A stretch of 32,163 nt of DNA. It comes from Elusimicrobia bacterium GWA2_69_24. GTDB lineage: Bacteria > Elusimicrobiota > Elusimicrobia > UBA1565. The number at the start of each line of letters is the position of its first letter. The first letter of the stretch is position 1. Below, piece by piece: positions 7,036-13,357 of the stretch. The stretch covers positions 1-32,163 of the forward strand of contig MGTY01000036.1 of the NCBI GenBank assembly GCA_001799695.1, written 5' to 3'. The translations under genes were made by a program, and so were the position numbers. The notes below the pieces were generated by a model that searched no databases, was not told the DNA's origin, and was given only the letters and a program-made list of their open reading frames with translations.

Positions 7036-8002
7036 GACGGGGTTGGGGGGGGTGGCGGGCGGTCCAGGTTCCCGTAGGCCAGGTCTCGTTGGCGTGGCGG
7101 AGCAGGGAGGGGTCGCCGGGGATCCGCCCGATGAAATCCGCCACCTCGGCGGAAGCCCAGGCCGCCTGGTACGCCTCCCAGGCCTGCCGGATGGTCTGGG
7201 TGCGCAGGTCGGCGGGGGCGAAGGGCAGGGCGTTGAGGAGCTTCACCTTGCCGTTGGGCACGACCAAAAGCATGGCCTGGGGGCTGGCGAGGCGTTCCTG
7301 CGTCTCGCGCACGATGTCCCAGGGGTAGACGCAGAGGCGGATGTCCCCGCCCGCGCGCGCGGCGCATTCCCGCAAGCGGGAAGCCGCGGCGGACCAATCC
7401 GCCTCGGGGAGGGAGAGCTCGTCCCACGCGGCGGCGGCGCGGCCCAGGCGCATCATCGGCCCGGTCACGAAGGCGCGGCAGCCGGCGTCCACGGCACGCG
7501 CGAACGCCGCCTCCAGGTCGCCGATGTTGACGCGGTTGGGGACGAAGACCCACTCGGGGCGGATCCCGCGCATCGCGAGGCGCCGCAGGACGGCCAGGGC
7601 CCCCGCGAAATCGCCGCCGGGGCGGACGCGCTCGTGCATGGCGCGGCTGGCCCCGTCGATCGAGATCTGGACGCATTGCGCTCCCATCCGGCGCAAGCGG
7701 TCCGCGCCTTCGTCGTCGATGCCGAGGCCGTCGGTTTCGAGCTTCAGCTCGCAGCCGCCCCGGGAGAGGATCTCGAAGACCTCCCAGGCGTGGGGCACGG
7801 CCAGGGGTTCGCCGCCGCCGAAGGCGGCATAGGGGATGGCGCACGCCACGATCTCATGGGCGATGCGCAGGGATTCTTCCCGGGGGAGCTCGTCGGGCCA
7901 GGCCCGCTCCGGGCCGGACTCCTCGCAGCAGTGAAGGCAGCGGCCTCGGCAGCGGTTGGTGAGCTGCCAGGCGAAGAAGAGGGGGGCCTCGTAGTCCGTC
8001 AC
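7025..8002 (-). CDS. Radical SAM peptide maturase-like protein (third copy, downstream of precursor)
   Basis: A 325-residue radical SAM enzyme. The [4Fe-4S]-SAM cysteines are C18, C22 and C25 ('NRCRGRCLHCC'), with 'GGGEP' at 62-66 and 'QISIDGASR' further on. The 'FAWQLTNRC' opening and the Cys-Cys-Glu-Glu-Ser-Gly after the cluster motif resemble mycofactocin (MftC) and PQQ (PqqE) maturases. The C-terminal part keeps the 'VPNGKVKLLNALPF' strand of a SPASM/twitch region but has no cysteines there, so an auxiliary cluster of the usual type is unlikely. The GTG at 8002 is chosen as start: it follows a GAGGGGGG ribosome binding site, lies 20 nt after the precursor-peptide stop, and gives the same N-terminal length as the two paralogues. 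The upstream ATG at 8092 would read out of frame through the precursor gene. It likely acts on the 37-residue peptide encoded just upstream. Confidence 0.85.
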   Translation of the reverse strand: MTDYEAPLFFAWQLTNRCRGRCLHCCEESGPERAWPDELPREESLRIAHEIVACAIPYAAFGGGEPLAVPHAWEVFEILSRGGCELKLETDGLGIDDEGADRLRRMGAQCVQISIDGASRAMHERVRPGGDFAGALAVLRRLAMRGIRPEWVFVPNRVNIGDLEAAFARAVDAGCRAFVTGPMMRLGRAAAAWDELSLPEADWSAAASRLRECAARAGGDIRLCVYPWDIVRETQERLASPQAMLLVVPNGKVKLLNALPFAPADLRTQTIRQAWEAYQAAWASAEVADFIGRIPGDPSLLRHANETWPTGTWTARHPPQPRPGD

Positions 8003-8022
8003 CGAGGCCCCCCTCTGGTTCG

Positions 8023-8136
8023 TCACGTGAAGCGGATGTACGGCTGAGCCATGACCCTCTGGGAAACTTCTTCGATCGTCGGCTTTTCCCAAACGGGCTT
8101 CTCAGCCGTCTCCTTCACGTTATTGCAGGCAGTCAT
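8023..8136 (-). CDS. PqqA-like RiPP precursor peptide (37 residues)
   Basis: Small gene with a strong ribosome binding site (AAGGAGA, 5 nt before ATG) set between two radical SAM genes. The N-terminal part is 'MTACNNVKETAEKPV' and the C-terminal part 'WEKPTIEEVSQRVMAQPYIR' followed by Phe-Thr. Counting from W16, Pro is at +3 and Tyr (Y33) at +17 and Ile at +18, the same spacing as W, P, Y and I in PqqA of Klebsiella as I recall it. The PqqA Glu at +13, which PqqE cross-links to Tyr, is Met29 here, and the Thr at +15 is Gln. There is one Tyr, one Trp and one Phe. The 15-residue head is longer than that of PqqA and may be a recognition leader for the PqqD-like protein at 11042-11506. Too short for most gene finders; the function is inferred from context and spacing. 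Confidence 0.8.
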   Translation of the reverse strand: MTACNNVKETAEKPVWEKPTIEEVSQRVMAQPYIRFT

Positions 8137-8153
8137 GATGTCTCCTTTTTCTC

Positions 8154-8180
8154 CGTCGCCCAAGGAGACGACGGGCGACG
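8154..8180 (-). promoter_or_regulatory. Hairpin just upstream of the precursor peptide gene
   Basis: Perfect 8 bp stem (CGTCGCCC / GGGCGACG) with an 11 nt loop, ending 18 nt before the ATG of the peptide gene. It lies in the 106 nt gap between radical SAM gene 2 and the peptide, the only sizeable gap in the operon. A second, smaller G/C hairpin lies near 8188-8202. Such hairpins between operon segments often mark mRNA processing or protect the downstream segment. That could raise peptide over enzyme levels. Role inferred. Confidence 0.4.
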
Positions 8181-8242
8181 AAACGGGCCGGGGAACGTCC
8201 CCCGAAAACTGGATACGCCTTACGAAGGCCCTGCGCCTGCGC

Positions 8243-9142
8243 TCAGGGCGCCTCTGCGAGGCGCCGCCGGACCTCCGGATCCTTCCAGGCCCGCCGATAA
8301 GCGTCCCAGGCCTCGCTGATGCCCTGCCGCGGCACGAACGCGCATCCCTCTTCCAGGAACGCCGACACCTTGACTGTCCCATCGGGGAGGATCAGAAGCG
8401 TCGCGGGGGGCTCCCGCAGGGCTTCCGACATCCCCTCCGCGATGGTGAAGGGATGATAGCAGAGTTCCATGGCGCTGCCAAGGACATCCGTCATCCTGGA
8501 GAGGACCGAAATCATCTTCGCGTATTCCTCCGGGGTCGGCTCCAGCTCCTCCCAACGCCGCGCCGCCCGCCCCACGCGCATGAGCGCTCCGGTGTTGAAC
8601 CGGAAGGCCCCGAGGTCCCGCGCCCGGCGCACAGTCGCGGCGATCTCCCCGATGTTCCGGCGCGTGGGCGCGAAGGTCACCTCCAGGGGCAGACCCGCCT
8701 CCCGGACCGCCCGGCAGGCGGCGTGGGCCTTCTCCAGGGACGCCCCCGGCCGCTGGCGGGCGTAGACCTCCTGGGTGTCCCCGTCGAGGCTCACCTGCAC
8801 CGACCGGATGGGCAGGGCCGCCAGCCTGCGGGCCTCCGCCGGTCCGAAACTCTGTCCGTTGGTCTCGATCTTGAGCTGGACTCCGCCCCGCCCCAGGACC
8901 TCGGCGACGGCGAAGGCCTGGGGCGCGAGCAGGGGCTCCCCGCCGCAGAGCATGACGTAGGGGACTTCGCAGGCGACGATGTCGCCCGCCAGGCGCAGGG
9001 ACCCTTCCCGGTCCAACTCCTCCGCAGCGGCGCGATCCGGCCCGGAGTCCGTGCAGCAGTGGACGCAGGCCAGGTCGCAGGCGTGGGTGAGCTGCCAGGA
9101 GACGCAGAGCGGGGCGCGCAGGGCGCCGCTGTGGAACTCCAT
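8243..9142 (-). CDS. Radical SAM peptide maturase-like protein (second copy)
   Basis: A 299-residue radical SAM protein, the shortest of three paralogues in this operon. Cluster cysteines are C22, C26 and C29 ('HACDLACVHCC'). It has 'LCGGEP' for SAM amino-group binding, and 'QLKIETNGQSF' and 'VQVSLDGDTQEVY' further in. The C-terminus 'LPDGTVKVSAFLEEGCAF' ends in 'GISEAWDAYRRAWKD', the usual SPASM-like helix, but the SPASM cysteine series is absent apart from a single Cys. The start ATG is 1 nt after the UbiA stop, so translation is coupled. It likely modifies the precursor peptide together with its two paralogues, perhaps at a different residue. Confidence 0.87.
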   Translation of the reverse strand: MEFHSGALRAPLCVSWQLTHACDLACVHCCTDSGPDRAAAEELDREGSLRLAGDIVACEVPYVMLCGGEPLLAPQAFAVAEVLGRGGVQLKIETNGQSFGPAEARRLAALPIRSVQVSLDGDTQEVYARQRPGASLEKAHAACRAVREAGLPLEVTFAPTRRNIGEIAATVRRARDLGAFRFNTGALMRVGRAARRWEELEPTPEEYAKMISVLSRMTDVLGSAMELCYHPFTIAEGMSEALREPPATLLILPDGTVKVSAFLEEGCAFVPRQGISEAWDAYRRAWKDPEVRRRLAEAP

Positions 9143-9143
9143 C

Positions 9144-10106
9144 TCAGCGGAGGCCCTCGAAAGCCAGGGCCAGGGAGAACAGCACCGTGCCCACCACGTA
9201 GCAGAGGACGATGCTCCGCACCGCGGGTACGAACTCCAGGGGCGTCTCGTAGGTGCCGGCGGCCGCGCGCCCGCTCTTCACCAGCAGGGGGACCGCCGCG
9301 AGGGTTCCGAGCGCGGTCCAGGGAAAGAGTCCCAGGAGCGCTCCCGCCGCGGGGATGGCCAGACCGGCCGCGGCCAGCCCCAGATAGATCCGCACCCCGA
9401 CGCGGCGTCCGAAGCGCACCACCAGGTTGCGCTTGCCCACCAGCCGGTCCTGGTGGAAGTCCGGGATCTCGTTGACCACGGCGAGAGCGGCGATGAGGCA
9501 GGCTGGCACCATGGAGGCGAGCAGCCCCCCCCAGGAGAAGCGCTGCGTCTGCAGATGCAGGCTCCCCAACGTCATCCAGGGCCCGTAGGAGAGGGCGATC
9601 ATGATCTCGCCCAGCCCGCGATAGACCCACCGGATGGGGGGCCCGACGTAGAACGCCGCAGCCAGCCCGCCCAGGCCCGCGTAAAGAAGCACGGGCCAGC
9701 CGGCCTCGCGCGCGAGGAGGATCCCGGTGACTGCCGCCCCGGCGAAAGCGGCCAGACCCAGCCAGAGCACGCCATCGGAGATGGGGGGCTCGTCGTTGGG
9801 GTTGAACACCCGGTCCGTGCCCAGGCGCGAGTCGAAGTACTCGTTGAAGGCCTCCACCCCGACCACGGAGAGGAAGATGCCGAAGAACCCGGCCCAGAAG
9901 ACCCCGGGGCGAAAGATCCCCTCCATCCCGAAGCCCCAGGCCGCGCCCAGCAGGTAGGGCAGCAGCCCGGCGAACAGGAAGAAGCGGTAGCGCACGAGGC
10001 TGAAGATCCGGAGCAGGGCGACGGCCCAGGACGGCCAGGAGCCCGCGTCGGCGGCGCCCCGGTCCGGAGGCTGGAAATGCGGGGGGTCGTTTATAACCGG
10101 ACCCAT
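9144..10106 (-). CDS. UbiA-family prenyltransferase (MenA-like)
   Basis: A 320-residue integral membrane protein with about eight or nine hydrophobic helices. Both Asp-rich, Mg-diphosphate-binding motifs of UbiA enzymes are present: 'NEYFDSRLGTDRVF' (about residue 90) and 'NEIPDFHQDRLVGKRNL' (about residue 205). UbiA enzymes transfer a polyprenyl chain from its diphosphate to an aromatic ring or similar acceptor in the membrane; the 'FDSRLGTD' form is closest to MenA-type enzymes as I know them. The ATG at 10106 overlaps the end of radical SAM gene 3 by 16 nt; a longer reading to 10202 is probably not used. Its position between two RiPP-type radical SAM genes, with a prenyl diphosphate synthase in the same operon, suggests a peptide-derived aromatic acceptor. 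Ordinary quinone synthesis cannot be excluded. Confidence 0.9.
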   Translation of the reverse strand: MGPVINDPPHFQPPDRGAADAGSWPSWAVALLRIFSLVRYRFFLFAGLLPYLLGAAWGFGMEGIFRPGVFWAGFFGIFLSVVGVEAFNEYFDSRLGTDRVFNPNDEPPISDGVLWLGLAAFAGAAVTGILLAREAGWPVLLYAGLGGLAAAFYVGPPIRWVYRGLGEIMIALSYGPWMTLGSLHLQTQRFSWGGLLASMVPACLIAALAVVNEIPDFHQDRLVGKRNLVVRFGRRVGVRIYLGLAAAGLAIPAAGALLGLFPWTALGTLAAVPLLVKSGRAAAGTYETPLEFVPAVRSIVLCYVVGTVLFSLALAFEGLR

Positions 10107-11041
10107 CGGTGCAGCTCCGAGGTTAGTTCGGGCCGGACTTCCATATCCGCGACGAAGCGGGCCACGCGGGGATCCCTCCACGCGGTCTTGAAATGCTCCC
10201 ACACCGCGAGGAGGGTCTGCTCGCGCAGGTCGCCGCAGACGAAGGGTAGGGCGTTGATGAGCTTCACCAGACCGTTGGGGAGCACGATGAGGAGCGCCGC
10301 CGGGTGCTCAAGGCGGCACTTGAGCTCCGCGAGGAGCCCCATCTCGTGGAAGCAGATCCGCATCCGGTCCCCGTATTCGGCGGATTTCTCATGCAGGACC
10401 CGGAAGTACCCGGCGTACTGCTCCTCGGTCGGGGCGATGCGGTCCCAGGAGCGGACGGCGTTGCCGGTGTACATGGTCCGGCCCGTGAAGAAGGCGCTCG
10501 CCCCGCACTCGAAGGCGAGGTCCACGGCCTTCCCCACTTCGCCGGCATTGCAGCGCGTGGGGCTGAAATTCACCTCGGTCGTCACCCCGGCCTCGCGCAG
10601 GCGGCGCAGTCCGCCCAGGACGTCGTCCAGGCGCCCCCCGGCGCGCAGGCGGCCGTAGGAATCCTGGGTGACCCCGTCCATGCTCACCTGCACCGACTTG
10701 ACCCCAGCGCGGCCGAGCCGGGCGCAGCGGGGGGCATCGAGGAGGACTCCGTTCGTCTCGACCTTGAGCTCGATCCCCCGGCCGCACACGGACTCCGCCA
10801 GCTCGAAGAAGGCGGGGTGCAGCATCGGCTCCCCGCCCGAGAAGGCCACATAGGGGATCTGCGCCGCGATGACCTGCTCCAGGATGCTCCGGCACTGGGC
10901 CTCGGACATCTCGTCGGGCATGCGCTTGCCCGGCCCGGACTCCTCGATGCAGTGCAGGCAGGCCAGGTTGCACTCGTTGGTCAGCTGCCAGGCGAGGTAG
11001 AGGGGAGAGCCCAGGTCGAAGGACGAGACGCCCTGCTCCAT
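10091..11041 (-). CDS. Radical SAM peptide maturase-like protein (first copy)
   Basis: A 316-residue radical SAM protein. Cluster cysteines are C24, C28 and C31 in 'LTNECNLACLHC', preceded by 'SPLYLAWQ', very like the start of the mycofactocin maturase MftC as I recall it. 'AFSGGEPMLHP', 'ELKVETNGVLL' and 'VQVSMDGVTQDSY' complete the core. The C-terminal region 'VLPNGLVKLINALPFVCGD' then 'LLAVWEHFKTAW' has the shape of a SPASM/twitch domain but only one cysteine in it. It starts directly after the stop of the PqqD-like gene (TAG ATG), so the RiPP recognition protein and this enzyme are made together and probably work as a complex, as PqqD-PqqE and MftB-MftC do. Confidence 0.88.
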   Translation of the reverse strand: MEQGVSSFDLGSPLYLAWQLTNECNLACLHCIEESGPGKRMPDEMSEAQCRSILEQVIAAQIPYVAFSGGEPMLHPAFFELAESVCGRGIELKVETNGVLLDAPRCARLGRAGVKSVQVSMDGVTQDSYGRLRAGGRLDDVLGGLRRLREAGVTTEVNFSPTRCNAGEVGKAVDLAFECGASAFFTGRTMYTGNAVRSWDRIAPTEEQYAGYFRVLHEKSAEYGDRMRICFHEMGLLAELKCRLEHPAALLIVLPNGLVKLINALPFVCGDLREQTLLAVWEHFKTAWRDPRVARFVADMEVRPELTSELHRWVRL

Positions 11042-11506
11042 CTACCCCTGCTCGACCAGCCCCTTCTCCTTGAGAAAGGCCAGGAACTCGGTCGCCTCGC
11101 GCTCGATGGCGCCGCTGGGGTCCTGGAAGCGGGCTTTGAGCCGCGCGACGATGGCCGCCTCGTCTCCGCCGCCGGCGATCTCGCGCACGACCGCCGCCCC
11201 GGTGGGGCTCAGCGTGAAGACGCGCTCCGAGCGGGTCTCGAAAAGGACCCCTCCGAACTTCTCTTCGCGGAACTTGACGTACTGCGCCAGCTTCATAGCT
11301 CCCTCCACGATCGACGGATGTTCGGCCGGCCCCCGGAGCGGGTCGTACGCCTCCCGCTCCACGATCCACTCCAGCTTCGAACGCAGGAAACTCCGCAGCG
11401 CCTCCGCCTCCCCGCTCCCCGCTCCAGCCGCGTTCGGGGACTCCGGCGCCGCCTTGTACTCTCCCGACTTCCAGGACCGGCGCGCGAGCTCGTCGTACCG
11501 GGTCAT
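11042..11506 (-). CDS. PqqD/MftB-like RiPP recognition element protein
   Basis: A 154-residue protein. Residues about 1-70 are a charged helical region with no family that I recognise. Residues about 75-154 form a PqqD-type RiPP recognition element (RRE): 'KFREEKFGGVLFETRSERVF' (beta wing), 'TLSPTGAAVVREIAGGG', then 'EREATEFLAFLKEKGLVEQG'. The 'FREEKFGGVLF' opening resembles MftB, the rest is PqqD-like. RREs bind the leader of a precursor peptide and present it to the radical SAM enzyme. The start ATG overlaps the stop of the prenyl synthase gene by one base (TGATG) and the stop abuts the next start, so it is firmly within the operon. The extra N-terminal domain makes it longer than PqqD (about 90). 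Confidence 0.82.
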   Translation of the reverse strand: MTRYDELARRSWKSGEYKAAPESPNAAGAGSGEAEALRSFLRSKLEWIVEREAYDPLRGPAEHPSIVEGAMKLAQYVKFREEKFGGVLFETRSERVFTLSPTGAAVVREIAGGGDEAAIVARLKARFQDPSGAIEREATEFLAFLKEKGLVEQG

Positions 11507-12453
11507 CAGAACTCCCTCCGGAGCATCTGATCCAGGAAATCGCGCAACCGCCGGGTTTCCTCCGCCACGGGAAGGGATTCGATGAGGGGCTGGAAACGTC
11601 CCAGCATCCCCCGCGCCGTCTCCTTGGCGGCGTCCAGATGCCCCCGCTCCCGGAATAGCGCCAGGGCTCCGGGAAAGGACTCCGGGGCGTGGCGCCGCTC
11701 CCACAGCGCGACGAAGCGCGGCCGCGCGGCCTCATCGTCCAGGGCGAGTATGCCGGGCAGGGTGAGCCGGCCGTTGGCGAAATCCTGGCCCGGAGGCTTC
11801 CCGGCGACCTCGGCGGCGAGCGTGAAATCGTGGATGTCGTCGATGACCTGGAGGATGACGCCGGTCAGGCGGCCGAGCTTGGGCGGGTCTTCCCGGCGGT
11901 GCGGGAGGCGGCTCTCGCCCGAAAGGGCCTCCCCCATCCACTCGAAGAGGGCGCCGGTCTTGCGTGCGGCGATCCCGCAATAGCCTTCGACGGACAGGTT
12001 CAGGCTGCCGGACAGGAACTCCTCCTGGAGTTCCCCCACGGCCATCTCCCGGACGGTCCGGATCAGCCCTTCCGTGGCCCGGGCCGAGACGCGGGCCGCC
12101 TCGGCCATGCCCTCGGCGAAGGCCAGGTCCCCCAGCATGACCGCGGTACGGTCGCCGAACCGCGCGTTCGGGGTCGGGGCGCCCCGGCGCACGGAGGCGC
12201 GGTCGATGCAGTCGTCCTGCAGGAGCGAGGCGTTGTGGACGAGCTCGGCCGCGCAGCCCAGGCGCTCGCAGACCCCCGCGTCCACGCCCAGGGCCGCGCC
12301 CAGCGAGAGGCCGAAACGGGCCCGGAGCATCTTGCCCGGCCGGCCGATGGCGGAGGCCAGATGGTCGCCGATGCGCCCGCCGATGGCGGCCACGTGCCGG
12401 TCCAGGCTCTCGCGGATACGGAGGAGGGGTTCCTCGACGGCGGGGGAAGTCAC
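11506..12453 (-). CDS. Trans-isoprenyl (polyprenyl) diphosphate synthase
   Basis: A 315-residue soluble all-helical enzyme of the IspA/IspB/HepT superfamily that condenses isopentenyl diphosphate with an allylic diphosphate. The substrate-binding 'GKMLRARF' (near residue 40), the first Asp-rich motif 'LLQDDCIDRASVRRG' (about 78) and the second motif 'VIDDIHDFTLAAEVAGK' (about 210, in place of the usual DDxxD) are all visible. Residues before the first motif ('LVHNASLL') are not large aromatics, which fits a medium or long product. The start is a GTG at 12453 with no ribosome binding site but a TAGAAT box 6 nt upstream. First gene of the seven-gene operon; it presumably supplies the chain used by the UbiA enzyme. 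Confidence 0.9.
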   Translation of the reverse strand: MTSPAVEEPLLRIRESLDRHVAAIGGRIGDHLASAIGRPGKMLRARFGLSLGAALGVDAGVCERLGCAAELVHNASLLQDDCIDRASVRRGAPTPNARFGDRTAVMLGDLAFAEGMAEAARVSARATEGLIRTVREMAVGELQEEFLSGSLNLSVEGYCGIAARKTGALFEWMGEALSGESRLPHRREDPPKLGRLTGVILQVIDDIHDFTLAAEVAGKPPGQDFANGRLTLPGILALDDEAARPRFVALWERRHAPESFPGALALFRERGHLDAAKETARGMLGRFQPLIESLPVAEETRRLRDFLDQMLRREF

Positions 12454-12459
12454 CTGTAG

Positions 12460-12487
12460 ATTCTACTAAAACAGCCGGATGCGGTAA
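12460..12487 (-). promoter_or_regulatory. Candidate promoter of the RiPP/prenylation operon
   Basis: On the minus strand, TTACCG (12487-12482), a 16 nt spacer and TAGAAT (12465-12460), then 6 nt to the GTG start at 12453. This predicts a leaderless mRNA. The -35 match is only partial, so the evidence is moderate. There is no gene between here and 12670, so a promoter in this stretch is expected. Confidence 0.4.
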
Positions 12488-12557
12488 TACGCGCCGGCCA
12501 TGAGTCCGGCTCCATCCCCGTGTAGTGAGTCCAACGCTTCTTTACATTTGACAGGCC

Positions 12558-12646
12558 GTCACCCCGGCGAAAGCCGGCAGCCAGCGCGTGGAACGGATCC
12601 AAAATTCCTGCTATGGCGCCTGGACCCCGGCTTTCGCCGGGGTGAC
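12558..12646. repeat. 89 bp inverted-repeat (REP/MITE-like) element
   Basis: Perfect 20 bp arms, GTCACCCCGGCGAAAGCCGG at 12558-12577 and its reverse complement at 12627-12646, with a weaker match continuing inward. This GTCACCCCGGCGAAAGCCGGGG sequence type recurs as a short dispersed repeat in many bacterial genomes. It fills the 12454-12669 intergenic stretch between the DUF47 gene end and the operon promoter. It can fold as a long hairpin and probably ends transcription of the DUF47 gene. Confidence 0.7.
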
Positions 12647-12669
12647 GAATGTGATTGGACTTATCTAGG

Positions 12670-13296
12670 CTAACCCTGCTTAACGATGATGGACTCGATG
12701 ATGTTGGCTACGTCCTCGCATTTGTCCATGGTCTCTTCGGTGATCTCGTAGATCTCCTTCCACTTCATGACCTCGAGGGGGTCCGGAGTCCCCAGGAAGA
12801 GCTTGCCGATGGCCTGCGTGTAGATCTGGTCCCCGGCGTTCTCAAGGCGGTTGATCTCGATGCAGTAGTCGAGGATGCGCCGCGACTTCTCCAAGTCCTT
12901 CATGCTGAGGACGGCCTTGCGCAGGTTCTCGGTGGACTGGCAGAGCACGTCCGCGAGTTGGACCAGCTCCTCGGTGGAATGCCCCACCCGGTAGAGCCTC
13001 ATGCGGATCGAGACCGCCTGGATCAGGTCCACCACGTCGTCGAGCTCGCTGGCCAGGGCGTGGATGTCCTCCCGGTCGAACGGGGTGACGAAGGTGCGGT
13101 TCAGCTTGTCGATGATCTCGTGCGTGGTGATGTCGGCCTCATGCTCGATGTCGCGCAGGCGCTCGAAGGCGGGGGATTCCAGGTCCCACCTGGACACTAG
13201 GGCCTTGAAGACCTTGGCCGCCTCCACGCTGTGCGCGGCCTGGGACTCGAACAGCTCGAAGAACTTCTCTTCCTTCGGGATGAGGCTGAAGCCCAT
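12670..13296 (-). CDS. DUF47 (PhoU-like) family protein
   Basis: A 208-residue all-helical cytoplasmic protein. 'DIEHEADITTHEIIDKLNRT' then 'FVTPFDREDIHALASELDDV' and 'INRLENAGDQIYTQAIGKLF' are the typical paired helices of the DUF47/PhoU-like family, with E/DxxxD metal sites. Members are usually encoded next to a Pit-type phosphate transporter and regulate it, but no transporter gene lies beside it here. A clear AAGGAGA ribosome binding site precedes the ATG, and a TATAAT box lies about 34 nt upstream. Confidence 0.9.
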   Translation of the reverse strand: MGFSLIPKEEKFFELFESQAAHSVEAAKVFKALVSRWDLESPAFERLRDIEHEADITTHEIIDKLNRTFVTPFDREDIHALASELDDVVDLIQAVSIRMRLYRVGHSTEELVQLADVLCQSTENLRKAVLSMKDLEKSRRILDYCIEINRLENAGDQIYTQAIGKLFLGTPDPLEVMKWKEIYEITEETMDKCEDVANIIESIIVKQG

Positions 13297-13329
13297 CGGG
13301 GGTCTCCTTGGATCCGGCCGCCGCCGGGG

Positions 13330-13357
13330 ATTATAGTAATTGTCAGAACAGACCGAA
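13330..13357 (-). promoter_or_regulatory. Candidate promoter of the DUF47 gene
   Basis: Minus strand: perfect -10 TATAAT (13335-13330), 16 nt spacer, weak -35 TTCGGT (13357-13352). The -35 lies inside the 3' end of the upstream gene (13343-13864). The predicted 5' untranslated region is about 25 nt and contains the ribosome binding site. Confidence 0.5.

Noticed and set aside
8003..8092. ATG at 8092 as the start of radical SAM gene 1
   Set aside because: It would overlap the peptide gene in another frame and give 30 residues absent from both paralogues; the GTG at 8002 has a good ribosome binding site.
8023..8382. Long 119-residue version of the precursor peptide
   Set aside because: The extra N-terminus reads out of frame through radical SAM gene 2 and its downstream gap; the internal ATG at 8136 has a near-perfect ribosome binding site.
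7025..11041. Canonical PQQ or mycofactocin cluster
   Set aside because: No pqqB/pqqC/pqqF or mftD/mftE/mftF homologue is present, the precursor lacks the PqqA Glu and the MftA C-terminal Val-Tyr, and the SPASM cysteines are missing.
12547..12553. Plus-strand TTGACAG as a promoter -35
   Set aside because: No -10 box at 16-18 nt downstream (the sequence enters the G/C-rich repeat arm) and no plus-strand gene follows.
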